Origin: Firmicutes bacterium CAG:194
GTDB taxonomy: Bacteria > Bacillota > Clostridia > Lachnospirales > Lachnospiraceae
Direction: 5' to 3'
DNA length: 49,203 bases
Assembly (NCBI GenBank): GCA_000432915.1
Contig: HF995249.1
Coordinates: forward strand, 34,120 to 83,322
The notes below the pieces were generated by a model. It was not told the origin of the DNA. It made no database searches and worked only from the letters and a program-made list of their open reading frames with translations. The first letter of the stretch is position 1; the number at the start of each line of letters is the position of its first letter. Shown here piece after piece: positions 32,335 to 41,290 of this stretch. Both the position numbers and the translations under genes were made by a program.

Positions 32335-33165
32335 ATGAAACAATTTCTCAATAAGCTGGTTTCTCTGCCGGTAGAATTGTGGCAGAGCAGAAAGCTGATC
32401 TGGAAGCTTGCAAAAAATGACTTTAAAACAAAATATGCCGGTTCCTACCTTGGCATTATCTGGGCTTTTGTACAGCCGGTCATTACCATACTGGTATACT
32501 GGCTCGTATTTGAAAAGGGCTTCAGTGCAAAGGCTGAGATGTTCAAATCAGGTGTGGAGGTTCCTTTTGTTGTTTATCTGACAAGCGGCCTTGTACCGTG
32601 GTTCTTCTTTTCAGAGGCAGTATCGAGCTCGACCAATGCCCTGATCGAATATAATTATCTCGTGAAAAAGGTTGTGTTTAAGATCAGCATACTGCCGCTG
32701 ATCAAAATACTGGCAGCCTGCTTTATCCATGTATTTTTTGTCGGTGTTCTGCTGGTGATCTATCTGATCTACGGTTATCCGCCGTCTTTGTATCTGCTGC
32801 AGCTCATTTACTACAGCTTCTGTATGTTTGTGCTTGTGCTGGCAATGAGCTACACCTTATGTTCCGTGGTTGTCTTTTTCCGGGATCTGTCCCAGATAGT
32901 TGCGATCGCACTGCAGATCGGTATGTGGGCAACACCGATCATGTGGTCTTTCACAAGAGTGGAAGGGCATAAGATTGCTGTTTTGTTTAAGTTAAATCCG
33001 CTGTATTATATCGTGACCGGATACAGAGAGTCTTTATTTGACCACAGATTTTTCTGGCAGGATACAGGTATGACGATCTACTTCTGGGCAGTGACGCTTT
33101 TATTATTTGCATTTGGCACTTTTGTCTTTAAACGACTGAAACCACATTTTGCAGATGTACTCTGA
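32335..33165 (+). CDS. ABC-2-type polysaccharide exporter permease (Wzm-like), second system
   Basis: This 276-residue permease has the family's N-terminal block (LIWKLAKNDFKTKYAGSYLGIIWAFVQPVITILVYWLVF) and about six helices. It includes LTSGLVPWFFFSEAVSSSTNAL, a central helix pair (ILAACFIHVFFVGVLLVIYLIYG, LIYYSFCMFVLVLAMSYTLCSVVVFF) and the C-terminal NPLYYIVTGYRESLF block before the last helix. It resembles O-antigen and rhamnan-type Wzm proteins more than the TagG-like permease at 5769. Its own promoter lies upstream, and the ATPase partner starts 19 bp after its stop. Role: export of a finished undecaprenyl-linked polysaccharide. Confidence 0.92.
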   Translation: MKQFLNKLVSLPVELWQSRKLIWKLAKNDFKTKYAGSYLGIIWAFVQPVITILVYWLVFEKGFSAKAEMFKSGVEVPFVVYLTSGLVPWFFFSEAVSSSTNALIEYNYLVKKVVFKISILPLIKILAACFIHVFFVGVLLVIYLIYGYPPSLYLLQLIYYSFCMFVLVLAMSYTLCSVVVFFRDLSQIVAIALQIGMWATPIMWSFTRVEGHKIAVLFKLNPLYYIVTGYRESLFDHRFFWQDTGMTIYFWAVTLLLFAFGTFVFKRLKPHFADVL

Positions 33166-33184
33166 TGACCGAAGGAGCAGGCAG

Positions 33185-34504
33185 ATGGAAGAAAAACAGA
33201 AACAAACCGAAGAAAGAAATGATAATGCGGAAACTGTCATTGAGGTGACGGATCTGTGTAAGGTATACAAGCTTTATAACAAACCGACCGACCGTTTGAA
33301 GGAATCGCTCGGTCTTTCCCGGAAAAAACAATTTAAGGAGCATTATGCCTTAAAGCATGTGGATCTGACGATCAAAAAGGGAGAGAGCGTTGGTATTATC
33401 GGTACAAACGGTTCCGGTAAATCCACAATCCTGAAGATCATTACCGGTGTCCTTTCCAAAACAAGCGGTGATGTGAAGGTCAACGGCAGAATATCCGCAC
33501 TGCTTGAACTTGGTGCCGGGTTTAATATGGAATACACCGGCATTGAAAATATTTATCTGAATGGTACCATGATCGGCTTCACGGAGGCAGAGATTGATGC
33601 CAGACTGCAGGATATCCTTGATTTTGCGGACATCGGTGATTTTGTATACCAGCCGGTCAAGACATACAGTTCCGGTATGTTTGTCCGCCTGGCATTTGCG
33701 GTTGCGATCAACATCGATCCGGAGATTTTGATCGTCGATGAGGCACTTTCTGTTGGAGACGTCTTTTTCCAGATGAAATGCTTCCACAAGTTTGAGGAAT
33801 TCCAGCAGATGGGCAAGACGATCCTGTTCGTCAGCCATGATTTAAGCAGCATTGCCAAGTACTGCGACAGAGTCATCCTGCTCAATCAGGGTGTGAAGCT
33901 GGCAGAAGGCAATCCGAAGGACATGATCAACATGTATAAAAAGCTGCTTGTCAACCAGCTGGATGTGGATACGCTTGAGGATATTTCCGGAAAAAGCAAG
34001 CTGACGCTGGAGACGGGCGATGCAGATGCATGGAAGCATCATTTTGAGATCAATGACAATGTGATCGATTACGGCGAGAGACAGGCGGAGATCGTTGACT
34101 TTGCGATCATCGACCAGTATGGCAGCTTCAGCAATATTATCCAGAAGGGTTCCAGGTTCCAGGTAAAGGCCAAGCTGTATTTTAACGATACGGTGAAAAA
34201 TCCGATCTTTACTTTTACGATCAAAAATCCGCAGGGAACTGATATCACAGGCACCAATACGATGTTTGAACGGGTTGAGACCGGCGTTGTAGAGAAGGGC
34301 GAGACAAGGATCGTGACGTACAGCCAGCAGATGGATCTGCAGGGCGGCGATTATCTGATCTCCTTAGGCTGCACAGGCTATGTTGGCGATGAATTCAAGG
34401 TATACCACAGATTATATGATCTGGTAGGCATTTCAGTTATTTCCGATAAAAACACAGTTGGCTTTTTTGACATGAACACTGAGATCACAGTGGAGAAAGG
34501 CTGA
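33185..34504 (+). CDS. ABC transporter ATPase with C-terminal carbohydrate-binding domain (long Wzt)
   Basis: This 439-residue protein starts at 33185, with GAAGGAG 7 bp upstream; an in-frame ATG at 33149 lies inside the permease gene. Walker A is GTNGSGKST (73-81), signature YSSGM (161-165), Walker B ILIVDE (181-186), H-loop H218. After the ATPase (to about 265) comes a further domain of about 150 residues (about 290-439: IVDFAIIDQYGSFSNIIQKGSRFQV...PIFTFTIKNPQGTDITGTNT). This has the beta-sandwich pattern of the Wzt C-terminal domain, which in E. coli O8/O9a binds the capped non-reducing end of the O-antigen (established). The presence of this domain predicts that the exported polymer carries a terminal modification, and the next gene is a good candidate to make it. 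Confidence 0.92.
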   Translation: MEEKQKQTEERNDNAETVIEVTDLCKVYKLYNKPTDRLKESLGLSRKKQFKEHYALKHVDLTIKKGESVGIIGTNGSGKSTILKIITGVLSKTSGDVKVNGRISALLELGAGFNMEYTGIENIYLNGTMIGFTEAEIDARLQDILDFADIGDFVYQPVKTYSSGMFVRLAFAVAINIDPEILIVDEALSVGDVFFQMKCFHKFEEFQQMGKTILFVSHDLSSIAKYCDRVILLNQGVKLAEGNPKDMINMYKKLLVNQLDVDTLEDISGKSKLTLETGDADAWKHHFEINDNVIDYGERQAEIVDFAIIDQYGSFSNIIQKGSRFQVKAKLYFNDTVKNPIFTFTIKNPQGTDITGTNTMFERVETGVVEKGETRIVTYSQQMDLQGGDYLISLGCTGYVGDEFKVYHRLYDLVGISVISDKNTVGFFDMNTEITVEKG

Positions 34505-34508
34505 TGCA

Positions 34509-36242
34509 ATGAACGAGGGAGCGAGGACAAACAGAACAGGCAATCTGATGCGTATGCTGGATGGAGACAGAAACCGCTATGTGGCACTGACTGCTCTGCC
34601 GAGCCCGGAGCAGCTTTCGGAAATGCTTTCCGGCTGTGACAGACTGATCCTGTATTTTGACAATCCACTCAGCATTCACCTGTTCGCGCAGGGCAGGCCG
34701 GCATTTTCAAAGGCTGAGCAGACGGAAAAGATCCGCAGGCAGTTAGATCTGGCTGTGAAAGAAACAGGAATGAAGCTCCAGAGCAGATGGTATTACCCGT
34801 ATCCGAATACGGCGTTTCCTGTGGCACTTTTTTCGGACGATCACCTGCCGTCCATGGGAGAATGTGATGATAACAGGTATCACTTCGACAGGGCACGGCT
34901 TGAACTGTTTGAAGAGCGGGAAGCGGTGGATGCATTGACAAAAGCGCATCTGTATCCGGTATTTGCCCATGCGTATGCACTGGTACTTTCTAAACTTCAG
35001 GAAGAACTGCCTGTCTATGTGCGGTTTTCCAATGAGCGGAGAGAAGATGCACAGATCAGGACGCTTCTCTATCGGGATCATGTGGAAAAGCAGGCAATGA
35101 CGGGGGTCGCAATCCCACATATTGCCCGCATGACAGAGCTGGAAGCAAAGCTGGACGCGTTGTTTTCCGGCGTAACGCTATTGGATAGAAGGCTGCAGGT
35201 AAATCATATTCTGGCAGCAGAAAAAGAAACAGGCGGCATGCGTTTTGCACTTGTTGCGGGAAAAAGCTTAGAACAGCAGCTGGATGAATGGCTGGCAGAG
35301 GGCAAAAGCAAAGAGGTGGCAGATTGTCTGCTTTCTTTCGCAGAGCAGCTTAAGAATCTCCCGGGGCAGAGTATGTTTTCGGAAACAGAGGATTTCCGTG
35401 CGGTATTTGGCAGTCTGCCTGATGGTCTTTTGCAGCTTCATACGCTTCCGGTCACGGATGTGGATCTGGTCTGCCAGAATATTCTGCTTGATGACAGCGC
35501 GCAGATCATAGATTATGAATGGACATTTACTTTCCCGGTTCCGCTGGAGTATATGATATTCCGTTTCCTGTATTTTTATCTGGAAGCGAAGAACAGAACC
35601 TGCTATCAGCAGCCTGCCCTTGCAGGTCTGTATGAAAAAGCAGGCATTACAAAGGAAATGCGGAAAAGCTTTCTGCAGATGGAGACAGGTTTTCAGCAGT
35701 ATGTGCAAAATGGTGCACTGGTACTGAGAAACAGCTATGACAAAGAAGGAAAGCCGGTGCTTGCAAAGGAAAAACTGCAGGAAGAACTGGCCGCGCTTTC
35801 AGACATACAGGTTTCTGTGCAATATGCGGATGGCAGCGAGGAGAAGCTGTCCGTAAGCAGAGATGAGAATTTAATCTGGCATCTTGTGCTGACGCCGGAA
35901 AAAGAAGGAGAGATCACTCTGCGCCTTCCGTTTCCGGGTATGCTCAGACTGGGCTGCAGTCAGAGCTTTGTGACAAATGGTATGCATTTGTGCGGGCTCA
36001 TATATACATTTGAGGAGAAGGAGCCTGCGACGATCCGGATCGCAGAGCCTGACGGACAGATCCTGCTCAGCATCGAGGAGATCAGGTTGTCCGGTGCGGC
36101 GGAAAAAGAAATCAAAGAAGAGTTTGCCAGTCTGCATTTTCTGTATGAAAACAGACAACAGCAGCTTGAGGATATGAAAAATTCAGCCAGCTGGAGACTG
36201 ACAAAGCCGCTCCGCAGACTGAAAGGAAATAAAGAGGACTAA
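34509..36242 (+). CDS. Kinase-like protein with remnant methyltransferase-like N-terminus (WbdD-like chain-terminator candidate)
   Basis: This 577-residue protein lies 4 bp after the long Wzt gene. Residues about 25-165 resemble only the late part of a class-I methyltransferase as found in clostridial glycan loci (GCDRLILYFDNPLSIHLFAQG, then WYYPYPNTAFPVALFSDDHLP); the SAM-binding start is missing. Residues about 165-360 have an APH/kinase-like pattern. TDVDLVCQNILLD aligns with HGDxxxxNIL (D319 and N324 in the catalytic Asp and Asn positions; the usual His is Asp317), followed by IIDYEW (D335) as metal site. Residues about 435-525 are beta-rich. Residues about 530-557 are coiled-coil-like, ending SASWRLTKPLRRL. 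The order methyltransferase, kinase, coiled coil next to wzm/wzt is that of WbdD. The function call is inference. Confidence 0.55.
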   Translation: MNEGARTNRTGNLMRMLDGDRNRYVALTALPSPEQLSEMLSGCDRLILYFDNPLSIHLFAQGRPAFSKAEQTEKIRRQLDLAVKETGMKLQSRWYYPYPNTAFPVALFSDDHLPSMGECDDNRYHFDRARLELFEEREAVDALTKAHLYPVFAHAYALVLSKLQEELPVYVRFSNERREDAQIRTLLYRDHVEKQAMTGVAIPHIARMTELEAKLDALFSGVTLLDRRLQVNHILAAEKETGGMRFALVAGKSLEQQLDEWLAEGKSKEVADCLLSFAEQLKNLPGQSMFSETEDFRAVFGSLPDGLLQLHTLPVTDVDLVCQNILLDDSAQIIDYEWTFTFPVPLEYMIFRFLYFYLEAKNRTCYQQPALAGLYEKAGITKEMRKSFLQMETGFQQYVQNGALVLRNSYDKEGKPVLAKEKLQEELAALSDIQVSVQYADGSEEKLSVSRDENLIWHLVLTPEKEGEITLRLPFPGMLRLGCSQSFVTNGMHLCGLIYTFEEKEPATIRIAEPDGQILLSIEEIRLSGAAEKEIKEEFASLHFLYENRQQQLEDMKNSASWRLTKPLRRLKGNKED

Positions 36243-36245
36243 AGT

Positions 36246-38225
36246 ATGGCAGAGGATTTGGAAAAATATTATCAGGATTTATATGAGCGCGAAAAAGAAA
36301 AAAACGAACAGCTTGCCTACCGCCTTTCAGCCAGCCAGAGGGAAGTAGAGGATCTGACAAGAAAGCTGGACAAGATCAAGGGTTCTATATTCTGGAAGCT
36401 TGCAAAGCCTGCCAGAGTGGTCATCAATTATTGTATCGCAACGAAGAACCGGATCCTGTGCCACGGCAATCCCAAGGGCATTGCGCATAAGCTTCTGTCC
36501 AAATACAGGGAAAAGAAAGCGATCAGGATCCATGGAACGGGCAGCTTTCCAAGTGTGGCAGAACGGGAAAAAGAGGAAACAACCGTTTTCCCAAAGGATG
36601 TGACATTCAGTATTCTTGTGCCGCTCTATAACACACCGGAGCGTTTCCTGCGGGAAATGATCGAGTCTGTCACCGCACAGACCTACGGTAAATGGGAGCT
36701 TTGCCTGGCGGACGGTTCCGATGATGCGCATGATTTTGTCGGCAGGATCTGTCAGGAATACCGGCAGAAGGACAGCAGGATCAAGTATCAGAAGCTTGTC
36801 AAAAATGAGGGTATTTCCGGGAATACAAATGAATGTTATAAAATGGCAACAGGAAATTATATTGCACTGTTTGATCATGATGATCTGCTGCATCCATGTG
36901 TTTTGTTTGCCTATATGCAGGCAATCTGTGAAAAAGATGCGGATTATATTTACTGTGACGAAGCAACCTTTAAGGGAAACAGCATCAATCATATGATCAC
37001 AATGCATTTTAAGCCTGATTATGCACCGGATAACCTGCTTGCCAACAATTATATCTGCCATTTCAGTGTATTCAGCAGAGAACTTCTGGAAAGCGGGGAA
37101 TTGTTCCGCAGCCAATTTGACGGCAGTCAGGATCACGACATGATACTGCGCCTGACAGCCAAGGCAAAGCATATCGTGCATATACCGCGGATCCTGTATT
37201 ACTGGAGATCTCACAAGGGAAGTGTGGCATCCTCTATCGATGCCAAGACTTATGCGATCGATGCGGCAAAGGGCGCGGTCGCCGATCATCTGACAAAGCT
37301 TGGCTACCGGAACTTTGAAATTGAGAGCACCAGGGCATTTGCAACGATCTTCCGGATCAAATATGAGCTGACAAGCCGTCCGCTTGTATCAATCATCATT
37401 CCGAATAAGGATCATGTGGACGATCTGAGCCGTTGCGTGGAATCGATCATCAATCTGTCCACATATGACAATTATGAGATCGTCATTGTCGAAAATAACA
37501 GTGAAACGGCAGAGATCAGAACCTATTATGAAGAAATCAGCAGACATCCGCGTGTGCAGGTGGTAGAATATAAAGGTGATTTCAACTATTCAAAAATCAA
37601 CAATTTCGGTGTACAATATGCAAAGGGAGAATATCTGCTGCTTTTGAACAACGATACGGAGGTCATTACCCCGGACTGGATGGAAGAGCTTCTGATGTAT
37701 GCAATGCGTAAGGATGTCGGCGTAGTCGGTGCCAAGCTGTACTATCCGGATAAAACGATCCAGCATGCAGGTATCGTGATCGGACTGGGCGCACATCGCA
37801 CAGCCGGACACACGCATTACCGGATCCCGGAAGCTAATGTCGGCTATATGGGCAGGCTCTGCTATGCACAGGATGTCACAGCAGTAACAGGCGCCTGTAT
37901 GATGGTTTCCAAAGCGCTTTACGAAGAACTGGGCGGACTGGATGAGAGCTTTACCGTGGCACTCAATGACGTGGATTTCTGTCTGCGTGTCAGGGAAAAA
38001 GGATTTCTCAATATCTTCACACCGTTTGCAGAGCTGTATCATTATGAATCCAAATCAAGAGGCAGCGATAAAAAGGACGAAAGAGCCCTGCGTTACCAGC
38101 AGGAATCAGACCGGTTCCGCGTTAAATGGGCAGATGCGCTGGCAAAGGGCGATCCGTATTATAACCCGAACTTCTCACTGGATCACTCCGATTTTACCGT
38201 GAACTGGAAGAAGCCGAAACAGTAA
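36246..38225 (+). CDS. Bifunctional-type glycosyltransferase with two GT2 domains
   Basis: This 659-residue cytosolic enzyme begins with a coiled-coil-like stretch (residues 1-45) closing with GSIFWKLAKPARVV, the same type of W-x-L-x-x-P-x-R motif that ends the preceding protein. The first GT2 domain covers about 118-370: FSILVPLYNTPERFLREMIESV, with LFDHDDLLHP as the metal-binding DxD-like site and SQDHDMILRL. The second covers about 378-600: PLVSIIIPNKDHVDDLSRCVESI, LLLNNDTEVI and a mucin-type VTGACMMVSKALYEELGGLDE. Such two-domain GT2 enzymes often build repeat units of rhamnan-type or O-antigen chains (family knowledge). It starts 3 bp after the upstream stop. It is the only chain-building GT2 near the second exporter, so it may make the main chain. 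Confidence 0.88.
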   Translation: MAEDLEKYYQDLYEREKEKNEQLAYRLSASQREVEDLTRKLDKIKGSIFWKLAKPARVVINYCIATKNRILCHGNPKGIAHKLLSKYREKKAIRIHGTGSFPSVAEREKEETTVFPKDVTFSILVPLYNTPERFLREMIESVTAQTYGKWELCLADGSDDAHDFVGRICQEYRQKDSRIKYQKLVKNEGISGNTNECYKMATGNYIALFDHDDLLHPCVLFAYMQAICEKDADYIYCDEATFKGNSINHMITMHFKPDYAPDNLLANNYICHFSVFSRELLESGELFRSQFDGSQDHDMILRLTAKAKHIVHIPRILYYWRSHKGSVASSIDAKTYAIDAAKGAVADHLTKLGYRNFEIESTRAFATIFRIKYELTSRPLVSIIIPNKDHVDDLSRCVESIINLSTYDNYEIVIVENNSETAEIRTYYEEISRHPRVQVVEYKGDFNYSKINNFGVQYAKGEYLLLLNNDTEVITPDWMEELLMYAMRKDVGVVGAKLYYPDKTIQHAGIVIGLGAHRTAGHTHYRIPEANVGYMGRLCYAQDVTAVTGACMMVSKALYEELGGLDESFTVALNDVDFCLRVREKGFLNIFTPFAELYHYESKSRGSDKKDERALRYQQESDRFRVKWADALAKGDPYYNPNFSLDHSDFTVNWKKPKQ

Positions 38226-38260
38226 AGTAATAAATTTATCATATAGCAGGAGGAGAAAGA

Positions 38261-39991
38261 ATGAGCTACAGAGAAACTTACAACTTTTGGTTAGAGGATG
38301 ATTATTTTGATCAGAATACCAAAAACGAGCTTTTGGCAATCCGTAACAATGAGGAAGAGATCGAAGATCGCTTCTATCGTGACCTCGAATTCGGTACAGG
38401 CGGCCTTCGTGGTGTGATCGGTGCAGGAACAAACCGTATGAACTTCTACACGGTCAGAAAAGCAACACAGGGTCTTGCCAATTACATCATCAAACAGGGC
38501 AGTCAGGAAAAAGGCGTAGCGATCGCATATGATTCCAGAAGATTTTCACCGGAATTTGCATTGGAAGCAGCCCTCTGCCTGAATGCAAACGGAATTAAGG
38601 CATACTTATTCGATGCACTTCGCCCGACACCGGAGCTTTCCTTTGCTGTCCGCAAGCTCGGCTGTACAGCAGGTATCGTCGTAACAGCCAGCCATAACCC
38701 ACCGGAATATAACGGCTACAAGGTATACTGGGAAGACGGCGCGCAGATCACAGCTCCGAAGGATGTGGAGATTGTTGCAGAGGTAAAGGCGATCACAGAT
38801 TATCATACAGTAAAAACAATGTCTGAAGCAGATGCCAAGGCACAGGGACTTTTAGCGATCATCGGCAAAGAAATCGATGATGCATATATGGTAGAGCTGA
38901 AAAAGCAGATCGTACATCCTGAGATCATCAAAGAAGTAGCAGATGAGATCAAGATCGTTTACACACCACTGCATGGTACGGGACTTGTTCCTGTGAAGCG
39001 TGTCTTAGCTGAGCTTGGCTTCAAGAATGTATATGTTGTACCGGAGCAGGAACTTCCTGATCCTGAATTTACAACACTGGCTTATCCGAACCCGGAAGAT
39101 CCTGCAGCTTTTGAGCTTGCTATCAAGCTTGCAAAAAAAGTTGGCGCAGATATCATTCTGGCAACAGATCCGGATGCTGACCGCCTCGGCGTTTACGCAC
39201 TTGATACAAAGAGCGGAGAATATGTATCCTTTACAGGTAACATGTCAGGTATGTTGATCGCTGAATATCTGTTAAGAGAAAAGACAAAGACAGGTACTAT
39301 GCCTGAAAATCCTGCACTTGTTAAGACGATCGTTACAACAAACATGGCAGATGTCATGACAAAAGCATATAACGTAAAAGAGATCGAAGTACTGACAGGC
39401 TTTAAGTACATCGGCGAGCAGATCAAGCTGTTTGAACAGAACCATACTTACAACTACGTATTCGGTCTGGAAGAAAGCTACGGCTGTCTGGCAGGTACAC
39501 ATGCAAGGGACAAGGATGCTGTTGTGGCTGTTATGTGTCTGTGTGAAGTGGCTGCATACTGCAAGAAGAACGGCATCACACTCTGGGATCAGATGCTGAA
39601 GATCTACGAAGAGTACGGATATTTCAAGGAAGGTCTGCACACGATCACCATGAAGGGTGTCACAGGCGCACAGGCGATCAAAGATATCATGGCTGCACTC
39701 CGCAAAAATCCTGCAAAGGAGCTGGCAGGTCTGAAGGTACTGAAGGTACGCGACTACGATGCAGATGTTGTAACGGATATGGCAACAGGCGAAAAGAGCA
39801 GTACAGGTCTTCCGAAGTCAAATGTACTGTACTTTGATCTGGAAAATGATTCCTGGTGTTGTGCACGTCCGTCCGGAACAGAGCCTAAGATCAAGTTCTA
39901 CATGGGTGTAAAGGGTACTTCCCTGCAGGATTCCGAAGAAAAACTGGAAGCACTGAAGAACGCAGTACTTGCTATGATTCCTGAAGTATAG
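38261..39991 (+). CDS. Phosphoglucomutase/phosphomannomutase (alpha-D-phosphohexomutase)
   Basis: This 576-residue enzyme interconverts hexose-6-phosphate and hexose-1-phosphate, supplying glucose-1-phosphate to RmlA and other sugar-nucleotide routes. The ATG follows AGGAGG. The four phosphohexomutase loops are present: phosphoserine loop TASHNPPEYNGYK (Ser at about 143), metal loop DPDADRLG (about 303), sugar-binding GLEESYG and phosphate-binding RPSGTEPKIKFY near the C-terminus. Length fits the larger Firmicutes Pgm group (PgcA-like). Codon use looks more optimised than in the surrounding genes, as expected for a well-expressed metabolic enzyme. It closes the second exporter operon; a gap of 12 bp leads to GtrA. 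Confidence 0.93.
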   Translation: MSYRETYNFWLEDDYFDQNTKNELLAIRNNEEEIEDRFYRDLEFGTGGLRGVIGAGTNRMNFYTVRKATQGLANYIIKQGSQEKGVAIAYDSRRFSPEFALEAALCLNANGIKAYLFDALRPTPELSFAVRKLGCTAGIVVTASHNPPEYNGYKVYWEDGAQITAPKDVEIVAEVKAITDYHTVKTMSEADAKAQGLLAIIGKEIDDAYMVELKKQIVHPEIIKEVADEIKIVYTPLHGTGLVPVKRVLAELGFKNVYVVPEQELPDPEFTTLAYPNPEDPAAFELAIKLAKKVGADIILATDPDADRLGVYALDTKSGEYVSFTGNMSGMLIAEYLLREKTKTGTMPENPALVKTIVTTNMADVMTKAYNVKEIEVLTGFKYIGEQIKLFEQNHTYNYVFGLEESYGCLAGTHARDKDAVVAVMCLCEVAAYCKKNGITLWDQMLKIYEEYGYFKEGLHTITMKGVTGAQAIKDIMAALRKNPAKELAGLKVLKVRDYDADVVTDMATGEKSSTGLPKSNVLYFDLENDSWCCARPSGTEPKIKFYMGVKGTSLQDSEEKLEALKNAVLAMIPEV

Positions 39992-40003
39992 GAGTTATCT
40001 GAT

Positions 40004-40459
40004 ATGAAAAAACTAATAGAACAGATATTAAAATTCGGCGTTGTCGGAGTTGTCTGTTTTCTGATCGATTTTCTGATCACTATGGGACTGTCCACGCTTC
40101 TGCGAAGCGTGGCAGGTATGCCCACAGGCAGCGCAGCACTTGTCGGCGCGTTTTTTGGATTTACTATATCTGTGATTGTGAATTATCTGCTGTCCATGAA
40201 GTATGTATTTGTCCGCAAAGAGGACATGGACAGAAAAAAAGAATTTATCATCTTCACGATACTGAGCCTGATCGGACTTGTGATCAATGAGCTGATCATC
40301 AAAGTATCGATCGATGTCCTGTATGAAAACTGGACATGGCTGAAGAATCTGATCGGCCCGACAACAGTGACTGCAGCAGCCAAAATTGTTGCGACTGCTA
40401 TTGTGATGGTTTATAATTTTATTACGAGAAAGATCTTTTTGGAACAGAAGGAAGGGTAA
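40004..40459 (+). CDS. GtrA family membrane protein
   Basis: This 151-residue protein with four helices fits GtrA: ILKFGVVGVVCFLIDFLITMGLSTLL, GAFFGFTISVIVNYLLSMKYVF, FTILSLIGLVINELIIKVSI and AAKIVATAIVMVYNFITRKIF. The conserved G-V-G...F..D (helix 1) and N-Y....YVF motifs are clear. GtrA-type proteins are linked to handling of undecaprenyl-phosphate sugars across the membrane, and their neighbours are normally GtrB-like GT2 enzymes, as here. It starts behind TAGGAG, and the next gene begins 3 bp after its stop. Confidence 0.9.
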   Translation: MKKLIEQILKFGVVGVVCFLIDFLITMGLSTLLRSVAGMPTGSAALVGAFFGFTISVIVNYLLSMKYVFVRKEDMDRKKEFIIFTILSLIGLVINELIIKVSIDVLYENWTWLKNLIGPTTVTAAAKIVATAIVMVYNFITRKIFLEQKEG

Positions 40460-40462
40460 CAT

Positions 40463-41272
40463 ATGAATGACAGAATGCTGCTTTTTATACCGGCATATAA
40501 CTGTGAAAAACAGATTGTACGTGTGCTGCACCAGCTTGACGAGGAGGTAGTTCCTTATTTTGAGGAAATCCTGGTTGTCAATAACCGCAGTACGGATCAT
40601 ACCGAACAGGTGGTAATGGAGTATCTTGCAGAGCATCCATCTCTGCCTGTGAAGCTGATGCGTAATGATGATAATTACGGTCTGGGCGGTTCGCAGAAGA
40701 TGGCATTCCATTATGCAGTGGAGCATGGTTATGATTATGTCTGCATGCTGCACGGAGACGATCAGGGAGACATCCATGATTTTGTCCCGATGCTGGATAA
40801 GAAGATCTATCAGAAGCATGATTGTGTACTGGGTGCCAGATTTATGAAAGGCTCCAGACTGAAAGGCTATTCCACATTCCGTACACTGGGAAATGTGGTA
40901 TATGATTTTATTTTTGCGTTTATCACAAAGCAGAGGATCTTTGATCTGGGAAGCGGACTGAACCTGTACAGCACAAAGATGCTGGAGGATTCCTTCTTTG
41001 AAAAGTTCCCGGATAATCTGATGTTCAATTATGTCATGATCCTGGCATCTCATTACTACAAGCATGATATTATCTTCTACCCGGTTTCCTGGAGAGAAGA
41101 TGATCAGGTATCCAATGTAAAAATGGTAAATCAGGCTGTCACTGTCCTGAAAATGGCATTCGGTTATCTGTTTGACCATGAGAAGATCAAACAGGAATAC
41201 CGTGAGGTAGTAAGAGAAAGCTACACGAGCAGACAGATTGAAGAGCTTGCGGACTGCGAGCCACAGGCATAA
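40463..41272 (+). CDS. DPM1-like GT2, probable polyprenyl-phosphate sugar synthase
   Basis: This 269-residue GT-A enzyme starts MLLFIPAYNCEKQIVRVLHQL, with VVNNRSTDHTE and NYGLGGSQKMAFHYAVEHGYDYVCMLHGDDQGDIHDFVPML. The HGDDQG element is the DxD-type donor site characteristic of dolichol/polyprenyl-phosphate hexose synthases (HxDxQ pattern). No C-terminal membrane helices are present, so it acts as a soluble or peripheral enzyme and probably relies on GtrA (upstream) and the LPG_synthase_TM-like protein (downstream) at the membrane. It would supply a lipid-linked sugar for the several GT-C-like membrane proteins of the window (inference). Confidence 0.85.
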   Translation: MNDRMLLFIPAYNCEKQIVRVLHQLDEEVVPYFEEILVVNNRSTDHTEQVVMEYLAEHPSLPVKLMRNDDNYGLGGSQKMAFHYAVEHGYDYVCMLHGDDQGDIHDFVPMLDKKIYQKHDCVLGARFMKGSRLKGYSTFRTLGNVVYDFIFAFITKQRIFDLGSGLNLYSTKMLEDSFFEKFPDNLMFNYVMILASHYYKHDIIFYPVSWREDDQVSNVKMVNQAVTVLKMAFGYLFDHEKIKQEYREVVRESYTSRQIEELADCEPQA

Positions 41273-41290
41273 AAGAAAACGGAGCGTATC

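Noticed and set aside
38261..39991. Recent horizontal transfer of the phosphohexomutase gene because its codon use differs from the neighbours
   Set aside because: The difference is towards frequently used codons, as in rmlB and rmlA, and is explained by high expression.
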